Shown one piece after another: positions 10,201-23,287 of a stretch of DNA of 64,000 nt. Where the stretch lies: NCBI GenBank assembly GCA_037178975.1, contig JASJZH010000006.1, positions 5,952,001 through 6,016,000 on the forward strand, given 5' to 3'. Positions within the stretch are counted from its first letter, which is position 1; every line of letters begins with the position of its first letter. Origin of the DNA: Oscheius tipulae (taxonomy: Eukaryota; Nematoda; Chromadorea; Rhabditida; Rhabditidae). Both the position numbers and the translations under genes were made by a program. The notes below the pieces were generated by a model. The model did not search any database, was not told the DNA's origin, and was given only the letters and a program-made list of their open reading frames with translations.

Positions 10201-13200
10201 CCTTGACTGACCCCGACAGCAAAGAGTAAAAGGGGTGCCCATTCCGTTGGGATTTGGCTGGGTCCAACTGGCCAAGTGGACCAAGTGGTCCTAGGAAAAG
10301 GTCAGCTGAACTTGATACAGCCAGATGATTGAATGGAAAGTCCTTAAATGTATTGTCGCTATTTTCCACTAGAGGCACAGGGAAATAGAGCTCTCACTAT
10401 ATATGTTGATTCTGTTTTTTGTTTTCTCCTTCTGGCCTTCTCCATCTGGTCCCCCTGCGTGCACAACAACTACGCCTGTCTGAACAGCAGCTTTCCCCGC
10501 TTAAATAATGAACAAAATAATGTAGCAGAAATCACTATTAGGAATTATACGAGACTGGTTAGCAGCAGCCAGACCACTTGAGCTCACTGGGCTCGCCTAC
10601 CGTAACCCGCACTTTTAGGATATGGCTACTCTGTTTTCCAAGGCTCTAAGTCAGAGCTGAGCTATAGTTTTTGGAAAGAAGTTTGCTTCTTCCCGACTGG
10701 GTGTAAAAAGTGGACTCAGCAGTCATGGCGGCCCACTTTTTCTGCGCTGCCATGCACAATTGGCGTCAAAGTGCGGCCGCTGAAAACAGCACTATACTAA
10801 AAGTTATTTTTCGGTGGTCAGAAGCTCTTTAGTTTGTTTCTGATCAGACTGGATACAAAGCGATGATTTATTTTTTGCATAGCTCTATTGCTGTCTCAAA
10901 TCTCCCCCTACTTTATATTCCTTTTATGGTTTTTCAATTTTTTCGCTTTTCAGATACGCGTGAGTCTCTCTTTATCACACACACACATATTCTCCGTCTT
11001 CAAGATCCCCTCCCACACTTATAACTCTCTAAAAGACGGATCAAGTCCGTTTTCCTCTTTTGCTCTCAGTTCGACATAATACGCGTCTAAAGTATGAGGG
11101 ATGTGCCTTATCCTCTCACTCATTGAAATCGTATAATGGATTTGAGTCAGTACTTCAGTTCAGCTGTCCTTTAAAGTTATCATGTCGTTCTCTCGCGTGA
11201 CTCCTACCAGCGTCCCCTTTTTTCACTGGCTCCGCCTGGAACGCGTTATGCTAATCCAATTAGTAGCACATACAGTTGTGGTTCTCACATAACGTGTGAC
11301 TCAAACAAAAGTAAATGATTCTAAGTAGCAATTAACATGATGACTCCTACTTCCTTTTTCCTTCAGCTGGATTGTCTGGTCTGGGGGAGCTGGCCGGAAG
11401 CTCAGAGCCGCGTTTCGAAAAGAATTTATCACAACGGCCGTCAAGTCCGACTCCGTGAGCGTGTCACGTGTGTTTGAGAGAGCTGTCGTATAGTCTGTGG
11501 TTGTTTCTGCCAGAAACAACTGCCCAACGGGCGATTGATCGGGCGCGGGCGGCCCGCAGCTGACCACCGAACAGACCTCGAGACCTGAGGGGATGAACTT
11601 TTTTAGAGTGCACCTCGGGATAAACTCGCAAAGACTAGCTATAGCTAAAAACATTTTGGAGGACGATACGGACAGTTCCCCTTTAAATTGAATACTTACG
11701 GGGGTCTCGAATGGTCTCGCTGTCCCCACTTTTCAGGACAAACAGTATTTCAATTGGCGAGAGTGGCCATAAACGGCATAGAATCTGTGTATGGCAGCCG
11801 GACGACTGTTCAAACACAGGTCAGTCAGCTTTTCTGGCCCATTTTTGAAACGACCTCCCCTCCAAATACTCCAACATTCAAACCACCTGACCTACGCCAA
11901 ACCCCTTCTCCTGGTCGAGGATTGTCCCATGTTTACGTGCCTCCCAAACAGAGCTGAGCAAATCGACCGGGCTGATCAGAACCAGTACCGGAAACGCGTT
12001 TTCACTTTCCGTAATCCCCAAGATTTCCATTGTTAATGGGTACCTGGGATTGCGCAACCCGTTCCCGCGAAATGGGATGAACTGTGCGTACAGTTAGGAG
12101 TGCGTGGCTCAGAGCAACAACGTGGCTACGCGAAAATCTGGCTACTGACTCAACTCCGCACATGTACTATGTTGGGTTTCCTGCTGCTATGGACATGTCT
12201 CTTTCGCGCATTATTTGAGAATGCGCCGAGGGCGAGGCAAAAAGAGTGCAACATGCATCGATCTTATGTTAATGACCAGTGGTCATTCGGCCAGAGGGAC
12301 TTGAGACCCTCCTTTCTAAAAATTGCCTTCCTCAATTGTTGCAGCTCTCTACTATACTGCGTTGCCGTCGGCTGCGCCTCTTTTGTTTGTTCTGCATACT
12401 TTTCTGAGCTGCCCCAGGCTACCAGGGGGAGCTTGCCACCCACGTTTCCAGCAAAAGACCATGTCCACAAACACATCAACATAGTATCAAGAAGGGGATA
12501 TACTCTTAGGCCTGATAAAGATGGCTGTCTGTGTGATATTTTTTGTTTTGCGACCTTGACGACTCCTCGTGAGTGGTCAGTCCCAGTGCCACAAAAGGTC
12601 GAACACGACCCTTCTCTTGAATCAATGTCTGTCGCAGTTCCTTAATGCTGAAAAAGTCTAAAAAAAATGTCTGCGGCATACTACTGGCAATGGTCAATTA
12701 CTCGCCAAGCCACATCGCACTTTTACGTGATTAGGCATCCGTACATTCATTGCCGCTGCTCCCTATCGAATTTCTCATGTATATAGTATACTATTAATAG
12801 ACTGAGAGGCTTTTTTGTTGTTATGTGCTTTCAATGAAAATTTCCGTCTTACCCTTTTTGTCAGGACACTGTCTCAGACTGTCTTGGCGTACGAATCAGT
12901 CGTCGGCGAGATCTGACTATTCTGCTACAAAAAATCCTACTCGGTTCTCCTAACGATTTTGTTATACTACCTATACCTTGCTGTATGTATATACTTTTTT
13001 CAGCTATCTCATTTCGCGCAGTAGGTAATTATATTGGTCGAGTGGCAATGAAAAACTCCTCGTTCCACTGAGACTGATGAACAGATTAGCAGTCAAACAC
13101 GGCAATATAAATGCTACTTTCGTATAGTTGGGCTATTGCAGTGCCCAGCCCTCCCGTGAAAAACCCCAAGAGCTCATTAGTTTTTCTAGCGCCATGGTTG

Positions 13201-16200
13201 CTGCGGCGCGTCTGACCAACGACCTTGTTCATTTTTGGCATGTTGTTGTCCGTCGGGCCTGGTAGGTGTCCATGTTGCTGCTGTTTTTAACTTTCTATCC
13301 CGACTCTGCGAAAACACGAGGGGCGAGAGCCAATGGCTCTCGTTACGCCCATTCGTGAGGCTCTTTAGCTCTAGACGAACTTTTCACTTTCTTGTTATTG
13401 CATCGAACACTTCCTCCAGTAGCTATGCGGGTACTCGATCCCCCAATCCTCGTCGCTTTCACTGAATGTTACTTTCTGTGGCCAGCCAGTTTTGCATGGC
13501 CATTGGCGGCTTTCGCTCGCAGCAGATTTCGCTTTCGTGGCAATGGCGTAACCACCCTGACCAGTTTTTGGCACAGCAACACATCCCAAATACATCTGGT
13601 CAGCTACTTTCACTACCCGGAAAGTGAAAGCCCGTTGTGTGTGAGTGCCATTTACGGATAAGATCATTTCGCTTTCTATCTTAGGCAACTTCCGCGGCCA
13701 GTCAAAACTTTCGTGTCCTTGGCTGTCCAATTCCCTTTTTTCGTGTCGCTCGTTCTCTCCTACCCGCTACTGACCGATAATTGAACTACCTTTGCGATCT
13801 CTCGGCAGCTATCACGAAACAGCAAACTGGTCAATAGTTAAGAGTCAAACTTCCTTATAGTTGGAATCAGTACTGTTGATATCTACAGGTATCCTTGTTT
13901 TGGATAAACATAGGTTCAGTACAGACAAGGTGTCTGATCGTGAATGATCATGAGCGATTACTGCAGCTTGGCAGAAAACGATCGTATACGCTTTCACTCG
14001 GGACAGGTTGCCGTAGTCTCCAGCCTGTTTGATCCCATGTCCATTTACTTTTTTTACCTCCTCATTTTAGCGCTGTTATTCCATCCTGCTACTCTTCTTC
14101 TGACGGAAGAGAAGAGGGCGACCATTTTTCTCAAAATGTTCGTTTCTTCTCTTCTTTTCGATTCGCCGCCTGTTCGCACTGATTCACTTCTTTTGTACTT
14201 CTTTTCAGCTAAAAGTTTACCGGGAATGTTTTGTACATGCCGTCGGCATCTTTCCAACTTTTTCTTACGTGTTCCATGCGAAATCCTTTCACCTTCCTAC
14301 TGTAAGCGATTGCGCCACGAGGGAAAGTCCAGCAAATGGTCGACAATTATTTTTGAGCTGACGGTGTTGGCATTGTAGGGGGATAACTGGAACTATCCTG
14401 TCGTAATACCTTTGGTCAGGTGCTGAAATTCGGGGTGGTGATAGAGTTGGCACAGCCTCGACCCGGCCGAACTCTATTTACCGACTACTCAGAGACGGTC
14501 AAAAAACTACAGAAAGAGTTGAGTTTGCCAATGGTCTTCAGCTGACACAGCGCCGTCCATTCAACACATTTCACTCTCCCGTCAACTCGCTTACTTTACC
14601 CTCGGCAAGCCTAACTGTGGTAAATAAGTTTTTTCACGCGGTACCCACTTATCGGGAGTTTCCTTTGTTACGTGTTTCTATCGGCTATCACGCCTAGCGC
14701 TTATCGTTGGCTAGTTTTCCGCATCTGCGTCTCCACTACGAGCACGCTGTCTGTTCATCCCCTTCAATATCTTTGCACTTTTGGATCAGGTTTTTTTCGG
14801 ACACTGTTCCATTGCGACTTTCGCTTACTACGCAAACTAACTAATGGCTACTCGCTTTCTATTGCCGCGGCAGGCCATCGTCTACTTTTACTCCGCTTTC
14901 GCCTTCTATCCGTGGCTTAAGGCATGTGGCGTTCACTATCGGATCACATTGTTTCAAAAAACCTGTGAAAGGCGAAACCTGGGCAGGCCCTAAGGCTTTT
15001 TGTCAGCTGTTGGGTTAGCCGCGTTTGATTCGCCGAGTAAAAACAGCCGTGAAATAGGTTCCACCCGTGGGGGGCTCCACGAAAATCTCCGATACTACAC
15101 AGCAGGCGCCGAGACAACGCGAAGCAAAAAAAGGAGGGATTCCCTCCAGACATGCACTTTCACGTAGCCAGGCTATCCAAGTTGTCTGTTTGTATTGCAA
15201 AATGCCTGTTCGTTTTGTCCGCTTATTCATTCTTCTTTTGTGACGTCACAACTGTGCAAATAGTCTCCAGGCTCTATCTCGCGTCACAGTCACTCGGCTG
15301 GCATAGCCAATGGCATAAAAGATGGCCATAGGGTGTCGTAATTCTCCAACAGATATTATAGTCTTCAAAAGTTTCAGGCCAAAACTAAGCAAACAAACAC
15401 TTGTCCTTGAATATCCATATTTTTTGGGCTTCTATATATCTTTTACCGTAACTTTTGGGATTAAATGGCTTGAAAGAGCGGCACGTAAATACACCTATAA
15501 AGATATAAGGAAAAACATCTTTCTAAGTAGTATGGTCAAAGTATTTCGAAAACGAGACAACTCCTATCTGTCTCGTGAGCATAGCGCTAAAAAGTTCTCC
15601 TTTTTATTAGCTTTGTGCTTGTTTCAAAAGGCGAAAGGCTCTTATCACACTTGTTGCAGTTGTTTCTGCGTTATCTCTTTCTTCGGGCAGACAATTTCAG
15701 CTGTGCCCACAGTCGACAAAGGACAGGACTGTCGAAGAGTTATATTGCAATCAAAAACCATTGTGAGATGGCAGCAGAATACCAAGAAGTCATCCCCTTT
15801 AGCGCCGGTTCCGCTAGGGGGTCTTCTAATGGTCGCTCCTCTCACACTTGTTGAGCTAGTCCATTTTGAAAGGGAGACTATCTAACCAGAAGAGAAAGCT
15901 GGAACACCAACGGGGAAATCCCAAGGTCGCCGACGGCTTTCGCTGGACGACGCACGCGGATTGCGCAACGCGCCACGCCAACCGGTTGCCGCCTTTTTCG
16001 ATGTTGCATGATTGGGCGACTCTAGTGGCGAGTGAAACTTGCTCTGCCACCCGTCGATGCCCAGGTTTTCACTTTCGGCCCCGCGGAAAGCGAGACGCAC
16101 GCCCACTCTCCCTCTCTTCCGCAGCCGCAGCTTCCACCGGTGGCATGGATCTGACAGTCTATTGTCATATTTTCTCTTTCTACTGTTTACCATATTCCTC

Positions 16201-17541
16201 TATTTTTACTTCCCTTTTATTCACTACACTGGTTTTTATTACAACTGTATTACACCGCCACTGACCATCGGGGCACCTACTTTCCTTTTTTGCTTTACTG
16301 TCTCATGTTGTTTCAACTCTCGGACCACCCATACCTTCTCATCGTCTTTTTTCTGTGTGTCCAGACGCACCTTACGTAGCGTGGTCCGGTCATTGCTCGC
16401 TTCCGGGCTTCCTTTCCGTCTGTATTTGCTTGTTCAATCCGGCCCCGCCCATTCTACCGGTCCGTTTCCTGGGGACACTTCCGCGCTCACGTCGACCACG
16501 TGCGTGTGCCGTACGTGTAAGCCTCTGTCAAAAAGTCATATTTTATGTCTATACAGATGGAACAGTATATAGTTATCCGCTTGTGTGGGCTGTTGTGTAG
16601 TGTTCTACTTGTGACCAGTAACCACTTTACACACAGAGTCCGGCCTCGCGCTCCCGCACGTCCATCTTTTGTTTTTGAAACAGATGCCATCCAGCATGAG
16701 AGCTGTCAACTCAGCTTCTTCTCTCACAGACTCATCTGTTCGTTTTTTGTTTCTGTTCTCTTTTGACCGCAATTTCTATTCAAGTTGGCGCTGGTCAGCC
16801 GTATATCAATGGTACTTTCTACCGACTCTGGTCACTCTTCATTAGATTTCTTAACTCTCATTGTTGACTACTTTCTCGTCCTCATCTTTCCGGTTCCCTG
16901 GACCTCAACTGTTCCTCAACGTGCCAAACACTTACCAGACGGCTCATGAACTTTCTCTCTGGTCACTGGATATGCGACGTTGCTTTCCAATTTTCTTCAG
17001 AAATTTGTTGACAGTACTGTTGTAAGCAAATAGGTGAAAACCCTTTATGGTCGTACAGTTATGGTGCAGCTCAATATTTTTGCTTCTTTCTTTGTTTCTT
17101 GGCGCTTATCAGGAACCCTCTCTTCTACGAGGATAGCCGCGGCTTTTTTCAGCTCCGTTGTGCCATTGATAGCTCGCCGCGTGGTTCAGCTCTCGCTCAA
17201 TAAATCAGTTGATTTTTTGACCACTTCGCTTTTTATCTTCTCTTATTCTTTTTTCTTCTAACTTATTTTTAAGTTTCATTGTTTCAGGAAGAGCCCTTTG
17301 GTCTGAGCGTGCTCCCGCTGTAGCGGAGACCATATTGGAAAGGTGGTGTCGCAAGTGAGAGTTGTGGTCAGTTACCGTAGTCTTCCGCCATTCCTAACAT
17401 GTGGCATTTCAGATTGGTCGCTAACTTTCACTCTACTTTCTCTCTCTGCATTTACCCCGGTGTACTTTTTTCTACGGCGTATTTCAACCCGGTGACTCTG
17501 GATTTTAATCCAGATTGTTGTTTTGTGTGTTATTTTTGCTA
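7282..17541. other. 10 kb gene-sparse region upstream of bcl-11
   Basis: I find no supported gene in this stretch. Several open frames of 140-190 codons exist (for example 12100-12645, 15322-15885 and 16039-16572), but they lack family motifs, convincing starts and the short introns typical here. The hexamer TGGTCA/TGACCA occurs at least 21 times. There is a perfect 8-bp-arm palindrome at 12271-12287 and an inverted repeat at 10278-10291. A C-run followed by a T-run sits near 9834-9852. The region may hold distal regulatory DNA of bcl-11, because developmental transcription-factor genes often sit beside gene deserts; that is inference. It may also hold non-coding RNA genes that I could not recognise. 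Confidence 0.5.
12271..12287. promoter_or_regulatory. Perfect palindrome AATGACCAGTGGTCATT
   Basis: Two 8-nt arms are exact reverse complements around a single central G. The layout is an everted pair of TGGTCA half-sites with 1-nt spacing, a possible dimeric transcription-factor site. It lies in the TGGTCA-rich region upstream of bcl-11. Confidence 0.4.
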
Positions 17542-20500
17542 ATGAGCAGTGCTTCCCGGTCAAACAAACAGGTAGTTCGAAATCCGCTCTAATCCGTAAC
17601 TGCATTCTGTAGGTTATCGAACCACGCCGACGCAAGAAGACCAATAGTGATCTCGACAGCGAAGAGAATATAAACAAAAGCGGTGGCACTCCGATGGCCT
17701 CTTCTGACAGCGGTGTAGAATCCGCTGCTGAAGTAGACCTAACTGAACTTAAAGCCACGGATTCACCACTATCACGAGCGGCCAGCAGTCCCCCGAATCG
17801 GGGTGACACGGTCATCTGTGGAGAATGCCACACTCACTTCCCCATTTCCCAATTCTCCCAGTTTATCGAGCACAAGGTATTCGTGGCTTCCATTGTTTGA
17901 CTGAAGATTATGGTGACAGGTGTCAAACTGCGGTGGCAAGATGACTCCTTCTGACGTCGATTCGTCGCCTGTAAATTTTGAACGGCAAGGACGACGACGA
18001 ACCTTCAATCCAGCTGCAATGGTTAGTCTGGACAAGTTGCCAAAAATTTATCAGATTCAGAATCGTTGTGGGCGGTCAACGTCGGCGAATCCGCTGATGC
18101 TCCACTACAACATGGATGTGACGACGGACACGAATGATTTAGGTTGGTCAACATGTGGTCTGTCTTTCGAGCCAATAGTCATTAGTGGGTAAAGGGTGAT
18201 CAATGTGGATTGGCTGGCAAGATGCCATCCTTTGGCGCACTGCTCTAGACAAAGGTGATTCTTTTTCTGCCCCGCTCGGGTGGTCTGCTTTGTCCGCCAT
18301 GCCAAAAATGGATCGGACTGTGGACAGCCGACTGGCCACGAGTTGCGCAATGTTTGCTCTCGGTTACTGTAGTATTGACTGAGGGGGTCGCGTCGGGAGT
18401 ATTGGGCCGCGCCGCAGAGGCCGAATAATAGCTGAGGACCAGTTTTGACCGGCGGCATGCCGAGAGACGACAATCCATGGCAAGACACGCTGACTTTTCC
18501 GTCGGGCTCACGTAAAAGGGGACTGACATTCTGTTTTACTGAGTGGGTTCCAGTTGTCTTATCAAAAAGTGCTTTTGCACTTGAGTGACCCTGGAAACTG
18601 AAGATAGCGCCTGGAGACTGGCAGATTAGAAAAAGTGCAGACGCAGACACCCTGATGGTCAAATCAGATGTTTTGAAACCTTTCGAGTCTTTCGCGTTTT
18701 CGTCGCCGAGCTATCTTGCAAAACTATATGGCGAGCACAAGAAGATCAAGGGTTGGCTCTGACGTGAATAGCTCTGAGGCGAGCGAGGTTGGATGGTCAT
18801 ATGACAGCCTCGCTGCTTTTCCCACAACGTTCTCTCGAACAGGGGTCATTCACTGATTGATTACGTGTGACAAAAAGATCTAAGAAAGAGAGACATACTG
18901 GTTGAGAGATAATCAGGTCCATTCCACGTACCCCACCCAACCGGATTTCTTCAAATTGTTCACTAGTACGTGAGTGCACCGAAAGTGCATGTCTGGACCG
19001 GCTGGACCACCCACTGACCGTGCGCTACGTCATCCGAGAAACATGTCTCTGCAAAAAGCGTTCGCATGCTGCTCCTCCCATGAAAAACTTTTTCCGCATT
19101 TTGACGTTTCAAGCCCAAATATTTGTATGTGTGTTGTGATCTTTCAATGGGAAGTCCTGCTCCCAGCCTTGTGTAGGCCTGAGCACACAGCAGCTGTTTG
19201 TCAGGCGTTTCGATAAGCGGTCTGAAGACTGATCATGGCTGAGCTAGCAAAATGAACCTGATGGCAGGGGTATGCCGTCGCGCTAGAACAATCTAATGCT
19301 GGAACTCTTGCCTAGATCTAGCTTTCCACTGCCCATCAAATAAGCCTGGTTTCCTCTTTCGTTTCTAGTTAGATCGGTTGGGATCAACAAGTCCCTCCAG
19401 AGACTTTTGGCATAGTATTTAGCTGATCAGGCGGCTGGTGTCCGTTTTCACGTTGCCTCGACGTGGACCAGAACCTGGGCGCCGGCTCCGAGGCTCTTGT
19501 AAATAACATTTGTTTGCGCGCTCTTCCGCGCCGCGCAATGGTCGCGAAAAGAGAAATGCAAACATTGAATTCCATGGCAAATAGCTCTGCTTCCACGTCC
19601 GCTGCGTGGAGCCCGCCTGACGAGGGGACAGCCGGTCATGCTGCCATCGGGCACGAGGGGATCTAGCAAAGCAAGACGTTTCCGGAAAGAAACACGCAGT
19701 ATAAACAGTCTGGCGCACTTTGAACATCATGAGACTTGCAGAACGAGCATCTCGGTCTGTGACGTGCAACTCCTGTAAAGAGCGGTTTGCCGACATCTGG
19801 ACGTTACTGAAGCACAGCTACAACACTCACGGACTCCGAATTCTTCAGGTATTAACTTTCGTTTGTCAGTTGATTTACACAAATTTGTAGGAGGACATTC
19901 CCGATGGTGACTCGAGCACTTCCTCTTCCTCACCCAACTCCGACTCTTATGGTCGTCAATCCCCGGTCAAGACAGTCGCTTCGGCGCTACAGCAACCAAC
20001 TGCTAAATCCGCCTTTTCCCTCTCTGCCTTCTGCTCAGAACGACTGAAGGAAATTGCCGAGAAAGCTTCAAATGAAGCGATGGAGAACAAAATGGCGCTG
20101 GAAACCAAGCCTTGTCTCAAACGGTAATGGATTGTACATTTTGATTTTCATTGAAAAATTCAGGATGATGCCATCGGAGGAAGCTGACGACGAACATGTG
20201 GCCAGTGCTTTCAACCCGCCAGGCAGCTCCTCGCTGTCTAGTACCGTGCAATCGTCTCTCCAGACAGCCTCATCCCTTGGAGTGAGACAACGAACAACAC
20301 GCTTGTAATAATCTCCGTTTTCAGAACATATGGATGCAGCCCAATGTTCTTTCGGCCATGCAGGAGTACTACACTCAGATGTCTCACAGCTACAATGTTA
20401 ACAACAATGTGGCTGCTGCTGCTCTTCTCGGCTTGTCCAATTCTGGAGTTCCTCAGTCTCCCGGCCTATTTGCTGGCTTGAGAAAGTAGGCTACTTATCG

Positions 20501-21530
20501 TTTCTTTACAAACTCTCATCATTTTAGTGAGAATGAGCCATCTGCTTTCACTCCCAACCCTCTCAGACCCGGATCTGCTGCTATTCGTCGACGATCACCG
20601 ACCGAAGACGAGGCTACTCCTCGCAAAACGGCACGAACTGCAACAGAGGACGAGAGCGAACCGGTACGTTTGATACGGTTACATATCTACCTTGACTTTT
20701 TAGTTCATTGTTGTGGATGACTGTGATCTGGCAGAACCGGCTGCCCGGAGGCAGATGAATGTCAAAAAAGAGCGCTGTACATACTGCAGCAAGGTCTTCA
20801 CTAACCGCTCCAACCTCATCGTCCATCTGCGGAGCCACACTGGAGAGAAGCCCTACAAGTGTCAGCTTTGTCCATACGCCTGTGCTCAGAGCAGCAAACT
20901 CACCCGACACATGAGAACTCATGGTCAACAAGGCAAAGTATGGAAAGTTAAAGTATTCTGTACAAAATATATTTAGGAAACGTTCCATTGCTACATTTGC
21001 CACATGCCGTTCTCAGTTCATTCGACTCTGGAGAAGCACATGAGAAAATGTGTGGTGAACAATAGCAACGGCACTCAAAATGAGGGTAGTCCTCAAGGTA
21101 TGCGCCTCTCCTCATACTTTTTCGCTCTACTAGCTGTTAGCCAAATTCGCATATCCAGGTTCAGAACGACCACGACCAACACCCTCCGCTCTGGCTGATG
21201 CTACTTCTCTTTTAGCCCTCTCCAATGCTCCTGTTAGCAGTTCTCAGCAGAGTTCTGTCTCTCAGAGCAACCAGATGGTTCTTAACTGGCTCCAGGTGCT
21301 CTTTTCTAATGATCCGTTCTAGTTCTATACTTTAGGCGTTAAACGTCAATCCTACTCCTCCCGGCCAACCACTCGCCAGCTCCAGCTCAAACAAGGAAGA
21401 CTTTGATGCTGATGAAGACATGGAAGAGACGGAGGCTTGTGAGCTTAACGAGCGCTTGAAAAAGGTGTTTAAATATTAATTCATGCTCACATCCCATTTT
21501 CAGGAGCTAACCGAAGTCCCAGCTGTATAA
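17542..21530 (+). CDS. bcl-11: BCL11-family C2H2 zinc-finger transcription factor
   Basis: BCL11 proteins are nuclear DNA-binding regulators of neuronal and other cell fates. Thirteen exons (17542-17571, 17613-17876, 17920-18142, 19742-19848, 19891-20123, 20164-20281, 20325-20485, 20528-20663, 20704-20937, 20977-21097, 21159-21295, 21336-21464, 21504-21530) join in frame to 639 residues. The atypical N-terminal finger ([20 protein letters not shown]) and a finger ending NTHGLRI are diagnostic. A tandem set follows: [40 protein letters not shown] and [15 protein letters not shown]. These match the BCL11 order and the TGEKPYKC linker. The N-terminus [10 protein letters not shown] recalls, but does not exactly match, the NuRD-recruiting RRKQ motif. 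The tail is acidic. The intron at 18143-19741 (1.6 kb) is far longer than the others and may hold regulatory DNA. Confidence 0.95.
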
Positions 21531-22541
21531 ATTCTGCCACCTTCGCTAGGTTCAATTAGTCGACTGCTTTTACACATCCTACAATCATTTAACCCGAGTT
21601 CTTTCTGATTGCCTTCTGAATAGTCTTCCAGTACAAAACGTAGTCCTTTCCCCTCCAAACGTTTAGCAACCTCATTGTGATTCTTCCCTGTTCTGTAAAT
21701 ACTAGCCCGGTGATACCTGCTGCCTCATTAGCCAAAAATAGTTTTATCTAGGCGAATAGAGAGCGCTACTGCCTCCGGTTCTTACCCTCCCAACCATAGA
21801 TGTGATATACAAGCCTCTTTCCCCAGTCTTTTACCTACACATCGTCTTTGTTTTGTTTTACTGCTGTGACCGGTAGGTCTCCCTCTCATCCTAAACTGCC
21901 TAAAACTTGGAACAAAACCTTTCAAGACATATGAGACTTATCGGTCACTGTAAATATTTTATAGAATGAACTCAGCCCACTCCGCTAGTCCCTCTAGGTG
22001 TGAATCTCTGGGATCTGGTGCGGGAGGCGTGAAGACGTCTTTCGTGGTACCCTCACCGGTGCCCCAGTCTCGGTGTAGGCTGTTTATTCCTCGTCCTTTT
22101 TTCTCGTAGGGATTGTCCAAACAGATTATTTGACGTTTCTTCTCCTTTTCTAGTTGCAATTATATACTAGCGAATAATTTGTTAGTCATCCCAAAAAGCA
22201 CATTTGTTCGAATATACCCGGTGAAGTGTACAGACCCCCAGATCCTTTATTCGTCCCCCCATATATTACAGTCTATCATTTACATAGTCTTCCGCGTAGC
22301 TGTTTTTCTCCCTCATCCGCCGGTGTCCCCTCTATATTTCAGGTTACCTCTTCTCTCTTCCCCTTAGACAAACAGACTAGTTCAATTCCCTGTGAGAAAT
22401 CGCCCCGTGTCATTCGTTAATCCCAGTCTAGTGACCCTTTCTTTACCCTCTGTCCCTTGCAGTCCGTCTCTATCTCTACATTAAGGCTATTAACTATATA
22501 TTATCCCTGAGTACTCGACCTGTATTCTGGTGGTTAATAAA
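21531..22541 (+). other. bcl-11: Probable long 3' UTR of bcl-11 ending in AATAAA
   Basis: About 1 kb of pyrimidine-rich, non-coding sequence follows the stop. The first good AATAAA is at 22536-22541. No coding signal is seen. The extent of the UTR is inferred from that hexamer alone. Confidence 0.5.
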
Positions 22542-23003
22542 ACATATATACAAGCTGTTGCATCACATTTTAATAGTTGTAGGATAAGATGTCCAGAGCA
22601 AGGCCAAGGTCCACTCTTTCATGATAGCCAAAAGATGCGCAATGCCATAATCGTGGTTTCATCAGGGTTCTTGCAGCCAAGATGGTCATGTGAATCGGAG
22701 AAACGGAGTTATCATGGTGGCCCGCGCTTCAACGACGTTCTGTTTTTCATTATAGAGAAACTGTTGTAAACTGTGTAGTGTTTTCATATCACCTGGTGTG
22801 GCTGGGCACTCTTTTCTGATAAAGTCACACTTGGTTTTCTATTTTTTCAAAAACATTCCCTTACCAAATTTCCTCTGTGGCTTGACCGTAAATGCTTAAG
22901 AGCATTGTCAACAAACACCATCGATTTTTGTGCACACCTATCTGCTACGCTCTGTACTTCCACTCGTTTCTTTACTCGACATCTTATTGATTTTGGCTAC
23001 AGA

Positions 23004-23132
23004 ATGCTGGATATTTTTGAAGAACTTCTTGGAAGAAGCTTGTCGCACTTGAAACGAGATCTTCGTCTGGGCATATCGATCGAACTCTACGTTCTAGTTT
23101 TCACCTACCTACTTTTAATCTTTTACGTGTAA
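23004..23132 (+). CDS. Candidate 42-residue single-pass membrane micropeptide
   Basis: The frame starts one base after a strong acceptor (GGCTACAG|AATG) and encodes an acidic then basic N-terminal half (MLDIFEELLGRSLSHLKRDL). A C-terminal hydrophobic helix of about 20 residues follows (LGISIELYVLVFTYLLLIFYV is its span), with the stop right after. AATAAA lies 156 nt downstream at 23288. The order of amphipathic helix then terminal membrane helix resembles SERCA-regulating micropeptides (sarcolamban/phospholamban class), but I see no decisive sequence identity. The acceptor could serve a 5' UTR intron or trans-splicing. No other gene explains the AATAAA. Chance cannot be excluded for so short a frame. 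Confidence 0.42.
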   Translation: MLDIFEELLGRSLSHLKRDLRLGISIELYVLVFTYLLLIFYV

Positions 23133-23287
23133 GCTCTGAAAAAATTGTTTTTAAGACATTCAGACTGGTCTATATTTTTCATCTCAACTTCATGCATATA
23201 TTGGAGGATGCCACATCAACAGCTGACCCGTCCTTATCAGAACACGAAATAACCAGAAAAATGATCTCTTAGTAGCCAGACCTCTCT

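Noticed and set aside
12100-12645. A 181-codon open frame in the 10 kb gene-sparse region
   Set aside because: It has no ATG at its start, no family motif and no intron. Similar long frames nearby look like chance in moderately GC-rich DNA.
15322-16572. Consecutive open frames at 15322-15885, 15866-16264 and 16039-16572
   Set aside because: They overlap in different frames, lack motifs and lack plausible splice links.
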